Positions 26,774 to 35,635 of a stretch of DNA of 43,312 nt are shown here, in pieces (position 1 is the stretch's first letter; each line of letters opens with the position of its first letter). Under the pieces are notes generated by a model that worked only from the letters and a program-made list of their open reading frames with translations, ran no database searches and was not told where the DNA came from. The position numbers and the translations under genes are program-made. The stretch comes from Roseburia hominis (GTDB lineage: Bacteria > Bacillota > Clostridia > Lachnospirales > Lachnospiraceae). The stretch is taken from NCBI RefSeq assembly GCF_021531695.1, contig NZ_JADYUI010000024.1:1-43312 (forward strand). Reading direction: 5' to 3'.

Positions 26774-27451
26774 ATGGAAAGCTACAAACAGGAATTTATT
26801 GAGTTTATGGTAGAGAGCGATGTACTGAAATTTGGAGATTTCACACTGAAAAGTGGTAGAAAATCTCCGTTTTTTATGAATGCAGGTGCATATGTGACTG
26901 GTACACAGCTGATGCGTCTCGGGGAATATTATGCAAAAGCAATCCACGATAATTATGGAACAGATTTTGATGTATTGTTTGGACCGGCATATAAGGGAAT
27001 TCCGCTTTCCGTTGCAACCAGTATCGCTTTTTCTAAATTATATGGAAAAGAAATCCGTTATTGCTCCAATCGTAAGGAAATCAAAGATCATGGGGATACC
27101 GGAATTTTACTTGGAAGTAGCATCAAAGACGGTGACAGAGTAGTCATTATTGAGGATGTGACAACTTCCGGAAAATCAATAGAAGAAACTTTTCCAATCA
27201 TTATGGCGCAGGGAAAAGTAGAAATCATAGGACTCATGGTTTCCTTAAATCGTATGGAAGTGGGACTTGGCGGAGAAAAGAGTGCTCTTGATGAAATTCG
27301 TGAAAAATATGGTTTTCCGGCAAATGCAATTGTGACGATGGAAGATGTAGTTGAACATTTGTATAATCGTCCATGTGCCGGGAAGGTTGTAATTGACGAT
27401 ACAATAAAAGCAGCGATTGATAAGTATTATGAGCAGTATGGTATCAAATAA
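26774..27451 (+). CDS. pyrE: orotate phosphoribosyltransferase
   Basis: The 225-residue enzyme joins orotate and PRPP to OMP. The PRPP-binding loop VVIIEDVTTSGKS (Glu127, Asp128) and the KxxGxxK-like FGDFTLKSGRKSP N-terminal region are visible. AGGAGG ribosome site. Its end overlaps the next ORF. Confidence 0.95.
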   Translation: MESYKQEFIEFMVESDVLKFGDFTLKSGRKSPFFMNAGAYVTGTQLMRLGEYYAKAIHDNYGTDFDVLFGPAYKGIPLSVATSIAFSKLYGKEIRYCSNRKEIKDHGDTGILLGSSIKDGDRVVIIEDVTTSGKSIEETFPIIMAQGKVEIIGLMVSLNRMEVGLGGEKSALDEIREKYGFPANAIVTMEDVVEHLYNRPCAGKVVIDDTIKAAIDKYYEQYGIK

Positions 27452-27953
27452 AAGTGCAGTAGAGGATATAGATTTGGATGAGAAAAAAGAAAAATATCAT
27501 ATACGACTGGCATGGATTTTTTTTATCATATATATGATTTTTTTGATGTATTTTCTGTTTTTTGCAGAAATTACAGGAAGAACCTATGTGGATAGAGATT
27601 ACCATTATAATCTGGTTCCATTTCGCGAAATTAAACGCTTTATCCGTTATCGGGAGAGCCTTGGATGGTTTGCGGTTGGCACCAATTTATTTGGGAATGT
27701 GATAGCCTTTCTTCCATATGGGGCAATTTTACCAATACTGATAAAAAAAAGCAGAAATTTTTTTCGCATCACACTTTACAGTTTTGAGTTCAGTCTGTTC
27801 GTTGAAATCGTACAGCTCGTTTCTAAAGTGGGAAGCTTTGATGTAGACGATTTGTTTTTGAATACACTGGGAGGGGCAATAGGTTATCTGATCTTTCTAT
27901 TGATTTGCCACTTCGGGAGAGAAAAATATGAAAAAACGAAAAAAACATTATAA
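27429..27953 (+). CDS. VanZ-like membrane protein
   Basis: A protein of about 174 residues with four hydrophobic segments and the VanZ pattern: NLVPFREIKRF, FGNVIAFLPYG, then VDDLFLNTLGGAIGY. Members of the family are linked to teicoplanin resistance in the van operons, but most genomic copies, like this one, stand outside resistance clusters and have unknown function. The start overlaps the end of pyrE by about 20 nt; ATG at 27429 or 27438 are both possible and neither has a strong ribosome site, so coupling to pyrE is likely. Confidence 0.8.
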   Translation: MSSMVSNKSAVEDIDLDEKKEKYHIRLAWIFFIIYMIFLMYFLFFAEITGRTYVDRDYHYNLVPFREIKRFIRYRESLGWFAVGTNLFGNVIAFLPYGAILPILIKKSRNFFRITLYSFEFSLFVEIVQLVSKVGSFDVDDLFLNTLGGAIGYLIFLLICHFGREKYEKTKKTL

Positions 27954-28251
27954 ATTTACACATAAAAAAAAATCAGTGCGTGGGATCCTGGCAATTTTAT
28001 TTTCAATTGCCGCCGCAGTGATTTTTGTAGTGACAGTGACAGCATCCTTTCAAAAGAAAGGAAATGGCAGTGTGTATCTCGGCAGTATGGGAATTTTATC
28101 TCTTTTATTTTCTATTACGGCATTTGTACTTGCCATTCTGGCAGTAAAAGAAAAAGAGACTTTTCGTGCAATTCCGTATACCGGACTGGGGTTTAGCATT
28201 TTTGTCTTATTGGTCTGGATTGCTGTTTATACTGTGGGATTTTTAGTATAA
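27928..28251 (+). CDS. small uncharacterised membrane protein
   Basis: The 107-residue protein has a basic N-terminus (KKRKKHYKFTHKKKS) and three hydrophobic segments (about 19-40, 52-72, 84-106). It overlaps the VanZ-like gene by 26 nt and is 15 bp ahead of the M29 peptidase gene, so the three form a coupled group. Family not recognised with certainty. Confidence 0.75.
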   Translation: MKKRKKHYKFTHKKKSVRGILAILFSIAAAVIFVVTVTASFQKKGNGSVYLGSMGILSLLFSITAFVLAILAVKEKETFRAIPYTGLGFSIFVLLVWIAVYTVGFLV

Positions 28252-28266
28252 AGAAAAGAGGCAGCT

Positions 28267-30339
28267 ATGTATAAAGAAATATATAAAGAAAAAAATGAAG
28301 AAGTGAAAGAACGCTTTGATTTGGTGATGGAACGGATTGCGGAGATTACAAAAGAAGATGTGGCACCGGCTCCTTATATCGATTATTTTAAAAAAGTTAG
28401 TGCATTTATTCTCATGTGTAAAGAAGTGTTTGACATGGAAGAAGATGGACGATTGGAGAAAAGAAGCCTTTCGGAATGCAAAGAATGGAATCAAAGACTT
28501 TACGAAGATATCTTAGGAGAAAATTATGAAAAAAGTTATGCCAATCCGTCATATGCCGTAAAGACATTAGGCGAGGAATATGGAGACATTTTAAGTTTTC
28601 TTTATTCTGAGATTCGTGCGATGATACCATATGCATTTGAAGGCAGAAAATATAACATTACGATTTTAGGTGAACTTTTTACGGAAGTATACGGATGCTT
28701 TACGGATGAAGAAGGAGTAGTTTTAAAATCAGTAGAACAGGCCTTGTACTGGTTCTTTCATGATTACAGTGAAATTTTTGAGGAAGAAAAGGTACAGGGA
28801 TTGGTAGACCCGGATTTGGATTTCTTTCGGAATATCGTTATGGAGAGTGATTTAATCGATCTTACGTATCTGTATCGTTATGGTTTTTATATCAGCGATG
28901 ATGAGCTTCAGATTGCAGAATATCTTGGTAACATGAAAGACGAAGAAATCCAGGCTATGGCAGATACCTATACGGAAGGATATCGTATCGGATTTCGTGC
29001 GAATGGCAAGGACTTATCCATCAAAGAGACAGTCTGTGTAGAATATCCGGTTGGATTTGAGCGCATGGTGCGTGCAGCAATCGGGAATTTTGCAAAAATG
29101 GGATTAAAAGCTACGATTTACAGAGAGCCGGTATCCTCATATGGCAATAAAGGAAACAGCAGAAGAGGTTGCTATTCCACGTTACCAAATAAGCAATATG
29201 ATTATGATCACAAATCCGATCAGGCATTTTATTATGACAAAGCATTTGTGGAACGCCGCTTAGAGGGATTAAAGACGGCTTTTGAGACTTATAAGGAAAA
29301 AGCTTATAAGCATGCGGGGCCTGCAGTAATTGAAGTATTTGGAGAGGTACCATTTGCCCCTGTTAATAAAAAAGAAGCAAAACAGTTTTCTGATAAGCAG
29401 AATCAGTTGAAAGTATACAATGCATCCCAGTCAGGACAGATTACCAATCTCTATGTAAAAGGAGATGAGAGAAGCTTTACGATTATCGCTTATCCGGTTC
29501 CTTCTATTGGAAAAGATTTTAAAGAAATTTTTGCAAAAACAGTAGAAATCAATACTTTGGATTATAAACGGTATCAGACCATGCAGCAGAAAATGATTGA
29601 TGTTTTAGATACCGGTGTCAAGGTTCATGTAAAAGGAAAAGAAGGCATCAATCATACAGACCTTACCGTATCACTTTATCCGCTAAAGGATAAGACAAAA
29701 GAAACCATCTTTGAAAATTGTGTTGCAGATGTTAATATTCCGGTCGGTGAAGTATTTACCTCTCCGGTGTTAGAGGGAACAAACGGTGTGCTTCATGTGA
29801 CCAAAGTATACTTAAATGAATTGCAATATAAAGATTTGGAAGTTACATTTGAAGATGGTATGATTAAAGATTATAACTGCGCGAATTTTGAAGACGAAAA
29901 GGAAAACAAAGCGTATGTATATGAAAATGTGCTGATGCATCATGATACACTTCCGATTGGAGAATTTGCAATCGGCACCAATACGACAGCATATCGTATG
30001 GCAAGGGACTTTGATATTGCCGACAAGCTTCCGATTTTAATTGCAGAAAAGACCGGACCGCATTTTGCAGTAGGTGATACCTGTTATCAGCATTCTGAAG
30101 ATCGTGCGGTATTTAATCCGGATGGAAAAGAAATTGTGGCGAGAGACAATTCCGTATCCATTTTAAGAAAAGAAGATGTAGAAAAAGCATATTTTAACTG
30201 CCACACAGATATCACAATTCCATATGATGAATTGGATACTATTACCGTAATAAGAGCGGATGGCAGCAGTGAGGACATTATAAGAGGCGGCCGTTTCGTA
30301 GTAGAAGGCACCGAAGAATTGAACCGTCCACTTGATTAG
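28267..30339 (+). CDS. M29-family metallo-aminopeptidase with long N-terminal extension
   Basis: The 690-residue protein's C-terminal part (about 320-690) resembles M29 (AmpS/PepS/AmpT) aminopeptidases: GEVFTSP with Glu495, GEFAIGTN with Glu566, GPHFAVG with His599 and Tyr607, and HTD with His646 and Asp648. These are spaced much like the dinuclear-metal ligands of the family. The first 310 residues, mainly helical and acidic, are not found in the usual 370-410-residue enzymes and I do not recognise them. No signal peptide, so cytoplasmic. An AGAGGCAGCT site precedes the start. It follows the small membrane protein gene closely. Confidence 0.8.
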   Translation: MYKEIYKEKNEEVKERFDLVMERIAEITKEDVAPAPYIDYFKKVSAFILMCKEVFDMEEDGRLEKRSLSECKEWNQRLYEDILGENYEKSYANPSYAVKTLGEEYGDILSFLYSEIRAMIPYAFEGRKYNITILGELFTEVYGCFTDEEGVVLKSVEQALYWFFHDYSEIFEEEKVQGLVDPDLDFFRNIVMESDLIDLTYLYRYGFYISDDELQIAEYLGNMKDEEIQAMADTYTEGYRIGFRANGKDLSIKETVCVEYPVGFERMVRAAIGNFAKMGLKATIYREPVSSYGNKGNSRRGCYSTLPNKQYDYDHKSDQAFYYDKAFVERRLEGLKTAFETYKEKAYKHAGPAVIEVFGEVPFAPVNKKEAKQFSDKQNQLKVYNASQSGQITNLYVKGDERSFTIIAYPVPSIGKDFKEIFAKTVEINTLDYKRYQTMQQKMIDVLDTGVKVHVKGKEGINHTDLTVSLYPLKDKTKETIFENCVADVNIPVGEVFTSPVLEGTNGVLHVTKVYLNELQYKDLEVTFEDGMIKDYNCANFEDEKENKAYVYENVLMHHDTLPIGEFAIGTNTTAYRMARDFDIADKLPILIAEKTGPHFAVGDTCYQHSEDRAVFNPDGKEIVARDNSVSILRKEDVEKAYFNCHTDITIPYDELDTITVIRADGSSEDIIRGGRFVVEGTEELNRPLD

Positions 30340-30389
30340 AAAAACATATTACAATGATGAAATAAGCATGAAAGAAAAGGAGAATCATT

Positions 30390-30896
30390 ATGGCAAAAGT
30401 AGGAATTGTAATGGGCAGCGACTCAGATATGCCGGTTATGGCAAAAGCAGCAGATATTTTAGAGCAGCTTGGAATCGATTATGAAATGACAATTATTTCA
30501 GCACACAGAGAACCGGATGTATTCTTTGAATATGCAAAGACAGCAGAAGAAAAGGGATTTAAGGTTATCATTGCAGGGGCAGGTATGGCAGCACATTTAC
30601 CTGGTATGTGCGCAGCAATCTTCCCAATGCCGGTTATTGGTATTCCAATGCACACAACATCTCTTGGCGGACGGGATTCCTTATATTCTATCGTACAGAT
30701 GCCAACCGGAATTCCGGTTGCAACCGTAGCAATCAACGGTGGAGCCAATGCAGGATTATTGGCAGCAAAGATTCTTGCAACAAGTGATGCAGCTTTGTTA
30801 CAGAAATTAAAAGACTATTCCAGAGAATTAAAAGAGCAGGTACAGGCAAAAGATGCTAAATTACAGGAAGTCGGATATAAGAATTACAGCAAATAA
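30390..30896 (+). CDS. purE: N5-carboxyaminoimidazole ribonucleotide mutase
   Basis: The 168-residue enzyme acts in purine synthesis, moving the carboxyl group of N5-CAIR to give CAIR. Motifs GSDSDMPVM, SAHREPD and GGRDSLYSIVQMPTGIPV are conserved. No purK lies next to it. It has its own terminator at 30906-30943, separating it from purMND. Confidence 0.94.
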   Translation: MAKVGIVMGSDSDMPVMAKAADILEQLGIDYEMTIISAHREPDVFFEYAKTAEEKGFKVIIAGAGMAAHLPGMCAAIFPMPVIGIPMHTTSLGGRDSLYSIVQMPTGIPVATVAINGGANAGLLAAKILATSDAALLQKLKDYSRELKEQVQAKDAKLQEVGYKNYSK

Positions 30897-30905
30897 GAGG
30901 TTAAG

Positions 30906-30943
30906 AAAAAGCGTACTGCAACGAAAAGTAGTACGCTTTTTTT
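30906..30943 (+). terminator. rho-independent terminator of purE
   Basis: AAAAAGCGTACT (30906-30917) pairs with AGTACGCTTTTT (from 30930), with a 12-nt loop and seven Ts at the end. The A-rich 5' side makes it potentially bidirectional. Confidence 0.9.
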
Positions 30944-30991
30944 GGACAAGAACAAAATTATAAGTAAAAATACATAGTTGATATTTAATAA

Positions 30992-31020
30992 TTAGCAAAA
31001 CTAATAAAACATATTACAAT
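30992..31020 (+). promoter_or_regulatory. possible purM promoter with a motif shared with purE
   Basis: TTAGCA (30992-30997), 17 bp, TACAAT (31015-31020). The 15-mer AAAACATATTACAAT (31006-31020) occurs again, identical, at 30341-30355 upstream of purE. No guanine/PRPP riboswitch or Bacillus-type PurBox was recognised in either leader. Confidence 0.4.
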
Positions 31021-31101
31021 ATATAATTGGAAATCTCATGCATTTCAAGGTACAATAAAGCGGTAAGATGAAATGATAATTGCAAATCAGGAGGAAAGAA
31101 A

Positions 31102-32127
31102 ATGGATTACAAAAATGCAGGTGTGGATATTGAAGCTGGTTACAAATCAGTAGAGTTAATGAAAAAATATGTAAAGGGAACCATGCGCCCGGAAGTATTG
31201 GGCGGACTCGGTGGATTTTCCGGTGCATTTTCTTTAAAAGCAATCAAAGAGATGGAAAACCCGGTTCTTTTATCCGGTACAGATGGTTGTGGAACCAAGG
31301 TAAAGCTTGCATTTCTTTTAGATAAACATGATACCATAGGCATTGACTGTGTGGCAATGTGTGTCAATGATGTTGCCTGTGCAGGTGGTGAACCATTATT
31401 TTTCCTTGATTATATTGCCTGCGGAAAGAATTATCCGGAAAAAATTGCAACCATCGTAAGCGGTGTTGCAGAGGGATGTAAACAGTCCGGTTGTGCTTTG
31501 GTTGGCGGTGAAACTGCAGAACATCCGGGACTTATGCCGGAAGAGGAATATGACCTCGCAGGATTTTCCGTAGGTGTGGTAGATGAAAAGGATATCATTA
31601 CCGGAAAAGAATTAAAGGCAGGAGATGTTTTAATCGGTATGGCAAGTTCCGGCGTTCATTCCAATGGATTTTCTCTGGTTCGTAAAGTATTTAAGATGGA
31701 CAAAGAGACATTAAATACATACCATGAAGAATTAGGAAAGACACTTGGTGAGGCATTACTTGCACCGACCAGAATTTATGTAAAAGCACTTCGCTCCATC
31801 AAAGAGGCAGGAGTTCGCGTAAGAGCATGCAGCCATATTACCGGTGGTGGATTTTATGAGAATGTACCAAGAATGCTTCCGGAAGGAAAACATGCCGTTA
31901 TTGAAAAAGCAAGTTATCCGATTCCACCAATTTTCACCATGTTGGCAAAGGAAGGAAACATTGAAGAAGAGATGATGTACAATACCTTTAATATGGGACT
32001 TGGTATGGTACTTGCGGTTGATCCTTCTGATGTGGATAAAACAATGGAAGCAATCAAAGCAGCCGGTGACACTCCATATGTAGTCGGAAAAGTAGAGGAT
32101 GGAGAAAAAGGAGTAACTTTATGCTAA
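31102..32127 (+). CDS. purM: phosphoribosylformylglycinamidine cyclo-ligase (AIR synthetase)
   Basis: The 341-residue enzyme closes FGAM to AIR using ATP. The signature LLSGTDGCGTKVKLAFLLD and the glycine-rich ALVGGETAEHPG are present. AGGAGG site. Its end overlaps purN by 7 nt, indicating translational coupling. Confidence 0.96.
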   Translation: MDYKNAGVDIEAGYKSVELMKKYVKGTMRPEVLGGLGGFSGAFSLKAIKEMENPVLLSGTDGCGTKVKLAFLLDKHDTIGIDCVAMCVNDVACAGGEPLFFLDYIACGKNYPEKIATIVSGVAEGCKQSGCALVGGETAEHPGLMPEEEYDLAGFSVGVVDEKDIITGKELKAGDVLIGMASSGVHSNGFSLVRKVFKMDKETLNTYHEELGKTLGEALLAPTRIYVKALRSIKEAGVRVRACSHITGGGFYENVPRMLPEGKHAVIEKASYPIPPIFTMLAKEGNIEEEMMYNTFNMGLGMVLAVDPSDVDKTMEAIKAAGDTPYVVGKVEDGEKGVTLC

Positions 32128-32747
32128 AAGTTGCAGTATGCGTGTCAGGAGGCGGGACAAACCTTCAGGCAATTATAGACGCCATAGATAATAAAACAAT
32201 TACCAATACCGAGATTTCTGTTGTAATCAGTAACAATCCGGGAGCATATGCCTTAGAGCGTGCGAAAAAGCATGGAATTGAGGCAGTTTGTATTTCACCG
32301 AAAGAATATGCAGATCGTGAGGCATTTAATCAGGCATTTTTAGAGAAGCTGGATTCCTATCAGGTGGATCTTGTGGTACTTGCAGGATTTCTTGTCGTGA
32401 TACCGGAGATTATGGTGAAAAAATACAAGAATCGTATTATAAATATTCATCCGTCCTTAATCCCATCCTTTTGTGGAACCGGATATTATGGACTTAAGGT
32501 ACATGAGGGAGTACTGAAGCGTGGAGTTAAGGTTACAGGGGCAACTGTGCATTTCGTAGATGAAGGAACCGATACCGGGCCGATTATTTTACAGAAAGCT
32601 GTTTTGGTGAAACAGGATGACACGCCGGAGATTTTACAACGCCGTGTCATGGAAGAAGCAGAGTGGAAGATTATGCCGAAGGCGATAGATTTAATTGCCA
32701 ATGGCAAGGTAAAAGTCGTTGATCATAAAGTAGTGATTTCGGAATAA
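32121..32747 (+). CDS. purN: phosphoribosylglycinamide formyltransferase
   Basis: The 208-residue folate-dependent enzyme transfers a formyl group to GAR. Seen are VSGGGTNLQAIIDA, the catalytic NIHPSLIPSF (Asn and His), and DEGTDTGPII with the catalytic Asp. It overlaps purM and is 10 bp before purD. Its folate need links it with the thyA-folA pair downstream. Confidence 0.95.
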   Translation: MLKVAVCVSGGGTNLQAIIDAIDNKTITNTEISVVISNNPGAYALERAKKHGIEAVCISPKEYADREAFNQAFLEKLDSYQVDLVVLAGFLVVIPEIMVKKYKNRIINIHPSLIPSFCGTGYYGLKVHEGVLKRGVKVTGATVHFVDEGTDTGPIILQKAVLVKQDDTPEILQRRVMEEAEWKIMPKAIDLIANGKVKVVDHKVVISE

Positions 32748-32757
32748 GGAGGAAGCC

Positions 32758-34032
32758 ATGAAAGTATTAGTAGTAGGAAGCGGTGGACGTGAGCATGCGA
32801 TTGTAACAAGTGTAGCCAAAAGTTCACGTGTGGATAAAATTTACTGTGCACCGGGCAATGCGGGAATAGCAGCGGTTGCAGAGTGTGTACCGATTGGTGC
32901 AATGGAGTTTGACAAGTTAGTTGCTTTTGCAAAAGAAAAAGAAATTGATTTTACCATCATTGGTATGGATGATCCGTTAGTTGGTGGTATTGTAGATGTT
33001 TTTGAGGCAGAAGGATTAAAAGTATTTGGCCCGAACAAAAAGGCTGCCATTCTGGAAGGTTCCAAGGCATTTTCCAAGGATTTAATGAAAAAATACAAGA
33101 TTCCGACCGCGGCATATGAGAACTTTACCGATTCCAAGGCGGCTCTTGCCTATTTAGAGACAGCGAAGTTTCCAATCGTATTAAAAGCAGACGGGCTTGC
33201 ACTGGGAAAGGGTGTTTTGATTTGTAATACCTTAGAAGAAGCTAAAGCCGGTGTAAAAGAGATCATGGAGGATAAGAAGTTCGGAGCATCCGGAAATACC
33301 ATGGTAGTTGAAGAATTTATGACCGGACGTGAGGTTTCCGTATTGTCCTTTGTAGATGGAAAAACCATCAAGATTATGTCTTCCGCTCAGGATCATAAAC
33401 GTGCAAAAGATGGAGATCAGGGCTTGAACACCGGTGGAATGGGAAACTTTTCTCCGAGTCCATTCTATACAAAAGAAGTAGACGAGTTCTGCCAGAAATA
33501 TATTTATCAGGCAACGGTTGATGCAATGGCAAAAGAAGGAAGACCATTTAAAGGAGTTATTTTCTTTGGATTGATGTTAACCGAAGACGGACCAAAGGTT
33601 TTAGAGTATAATGCCCGTTTTGGTGATCCGGAAGCACAGGTCGTATTACCTCGAATGAAAAACGACATTATTGATGTTATGGAAGCCTGCGTGGATGGCA
33701 AATTAGACACCATTGACCTGCAGTTTGAAGATAATGCAGCGGTGTGTGTTGTACTCGCATCCGATGGTTATCCGGTATCCTATGAAAAAGGTTTTGAAAT
33801 CACAGGTTTACATAACTTTGACAACAAAGAAGGATATTATTGCTTCCATGCCGGAACGAAATTTGATGACAATGGAAAAATTGTAACAAATGGTGGTCGT
33901 GTTCTTGGTGTGACAGCAAAGGGTGCTACCTTAAAAGAGGCAAGAGCCAATGCATACGAGGCAACGGAATGGGTAGATTTTGCCAATAAATATATGCGCC
34001 ACGATATCGGAAAAGCAATTGATGAAGCGTAG
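32758..34032 (+). CDS. purD: phosphoribosylamine-glycine ligase (GAR synthetase)
   Basis: The 424-residue ATP-grasp enzyme joins phosphoribosylamine and glycine. The N-terminus KVLVVGSGGREHAI, the LKADGLALGKGV ATP-grasp loop and LEYNARFGDPE metal-binding segment are diagnostic. Last gene of purMND; followed by a terminator. Confidence 0.96.
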   Translation: MKVLVVGSGGREHAIVTSVAKSSRVDKIYCAPGNAGIAAVAECVPIGAMEFDKLVAFAKEKEIDFTIIGMDDPLVGGIVDVFEAEGLKVFGPNKKAAILEGSKAFSKDLMKKYKIPTAAYENFTDSKAALAYLETAKFPIVLKADGLALGKGVLICNTLEEAKAGVKEIMEDKKFGASGNTMVVEEFMTGREVSVLSFVDGKTIKIMSSAQDHKRAKDGDQGLNTGGMGNFSPSPFYTKEVDEFCQKYIYQATVDAMAKEGRPFKGVIFFGLMLTEDGPKVLEYNARFGDPEAQVVLPRMKNDIIDVMEACVDGKLDTIDLQFEDNAAVCVVLASDGYPVSYEKGFEITGLHNFDNKEGYYCFHAGTKFDDNGKIVTNGGRVLGVTAKGATLKEARANAYEATEWVDFANKYMRHDIGKAIDEA

Positions 34033-34059
34033 AAGTCGCTATATTATTAAATAAGAAAC

Positions 34060-34097
34060 AAATGTCCTCCGGGGAGATCCGTGAGGGCATTTTTTTA
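34060..34097 (+). terminator. rho-independent terminator of purMND
   Basis: ATGTCCTC (34062-34069) pairs with GAGGGCAT (34083-34090) with one G-U, then seven Ts. Confidence 0.85.
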
Positions 34098-34154
34098 TTG
34101 TATAGGAAATTTTATACGATAAAAAACACTTTTGTTCTCTCTGTCTCTGAAAAC

Positions 34155-34183
34155 TTGTATTTTTCACAAAAATCAGATAAAAT
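34155..34183 (+). promoter_or_regulatory. thyA-folA promoter
   Basis: TTGTAT (34155-34160), 17 bp, TAAAAT (34178-34183), about 80 bp upstream of thyA. Confidence 0.55.
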
Positions 34184-34265
34184 AAACACTTGTACAGAGA
34201 AAGAAAACATAGTACATTAAATAGTAACTAAGTAAGATGAAAATAGAAAATCAAAGGAGACCGCG

Positions 34266-35114
34266 ATGAGCTTAGCAGACGAGATTTTTATCGATATGTG
34301 TAACGATATTTTAGAGAACGGGACAAGCACAGAGGGAGAAAAGGTACGTCCACACTGGGAGGATGGCAGCAGTGCCTATACCATCAAAAAATTCGGTGTT
34401 GTGAATCGTTATGACTTATCCAAAGAATTTCCGGCAATTACTTTAAGAAAGACGGCAATCAAAAGCTGTACAGACGAAATGCTTTGGATCTGGCAGAAAA
34501 AGTCCAACAATGTGCATGACTTAAACAGCCATATCTGGGATGAATGGGCTGATGAGGATGGTTCGATTGGAAAGGCATATGGTTATCAGATGAGCGTAAA
34601 GCACGAATATAAGGAAGGCAGGATGGATCAGGTAGATCGTGTGATTTATGATTTAAAGAACAATCCGTTCAGCCGTCGTATTATGACCAATATCTATGTC
34701 CATGCGGACTTACATGAGATGAATTTATACCCATGTGCATACAGTATGACCTTTAACGTGACGCAGAAAAAGGGCGAGGATAAATTAACCTTAAATGCCA
34801 TCTTAAATCAGCGTTCTCAGGATGTCCTTACCGCCAATAACTGGAATGTATGTCAGTATGCGGTGCTTTTGCATATGCTGGCACAGGTGTGCGATATGAA
34901 GGTCGGGGAACTGGTGCATGTCATAGCGGATGCACACATTTATGATCGTCATATTCCGCTTGTAAAAGAGCTTATTACCAGGGAGACGCATCCGGCACCA
35001 AAGTTCTGGCTGAATCCGGAGATTAAAGATTTTTATCAGTTTACACCGGATGATGTGAAGTTAGAAGATTATGTGACAGGACCGCAGATAAAAAACATTC
35101 CGGTCGCAGTATAG
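34266..35114 (+). CDS. thyA: thymidylate synthase
   Basis: The 282-residue enzyme methylates dUMP to dTMP with methylene-tetrahydrofolate, leaving dihydrofolate. The catalytic cysteine is Cys157 in YPCAYSM; NQRSQDVLTANNW and HIYDRHI form the dUMP site. Immediately followed (14 bp) by folA, which recycles the dihydrofolate. Confidence 0.95.
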   Translation: MSLADEIFIDMCNDILENGTSTEGEKVRPHWEDGSSAYTIKKFGVVNRYDLSKEFPAITLRKTAIKSCTDEMLWIWQKKSNNVHDLNSHIWDEWADEDGSIGKAYGYQMSVKHEYKEGRMDQVDRVIYDLKNNPFSRRIMTNIYVHADLHEMNLYPCAYSMTFNVTQKKGEDKLTLNAILNQRSQDVLTANNWNVCQYAVLLHMLAQVCDMKVGELVHVIADAHIYDRHIPLVKELITRETHPAPKFWLNPEIKDFYQFTPDDVKLEDYVTGPQIKNIPVAV

Positions 35115-35128
35115 AAAAGGAGAAAAAG

Positions 35129-35617
35129 ATGAATTTAATCGCAGCTGTAGATGAAAACTGGGCAATCGGATATCAGAATAAATTACTGACTAGTATTCCG
35201 GAGGATATGAAGTTTTTTAGAGAGACAACAACCGGTAAAGTCGTTGTCATGGGAAGAAAAACTTTAGAGAGCTTTCCGGGGAAAAAGCCGCTTAAGAACC
35301 GCACAAATATCATACTGACAAAAAATCCGTCCTATCAGGTGGAGGGCGCGGTTATGGTTCATGATTTGGACGAACTTCATAAAGAATTGGAAAAATACAA
35401 TAGTGAAGATATTTTTGTAATCGGTGGAGAAAGCATTTATCGTCAGTTATTAGATGAATGTGACACCGCATATATTACAAAGATTGAATATCAGTATACG
35501 GCAGATTCTTACTTCCCGAATCTGGACGAGAAAAAGGAATGGAAGATTGTAAAAACAAGCGAGGAAAATACCTGTTTTGATTTGGAATACTTCTTCCTGG
35601 TCTATAAAAAATCATAA
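35129..35617 (+). CDS. folA: dihydrofolate reductase
   Basis: The 162-residue NADPH-dependent enzyme regenerates tetrahydrofolate. Seen are NLIAAVDENWAIGYQNKLL, the catalytic acidic residue in IPEDMKFF, VVMGRKTLESF and FVIGGESIYRQLL. AAAGGAG site. Functional pair with thyA. Confidence 0.95.
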   Translation: MNLIAAVDENWAIGYQNKLLTSIPEDMKFFRETTTGKVVVMGRKTLESFPGKKPLKNRTNIILTKNPSYQVEGAVMVHDLDELHKELEKYNSEDIFVIGGESIYRQLLDECDTAYITKIEYQYTADSYFPNLDEKKEWKIVKTSEENTCFDLEYFFLVYKKS

Positions 35618-35635
35618 GAAGAAGGCAAAGTTTCA

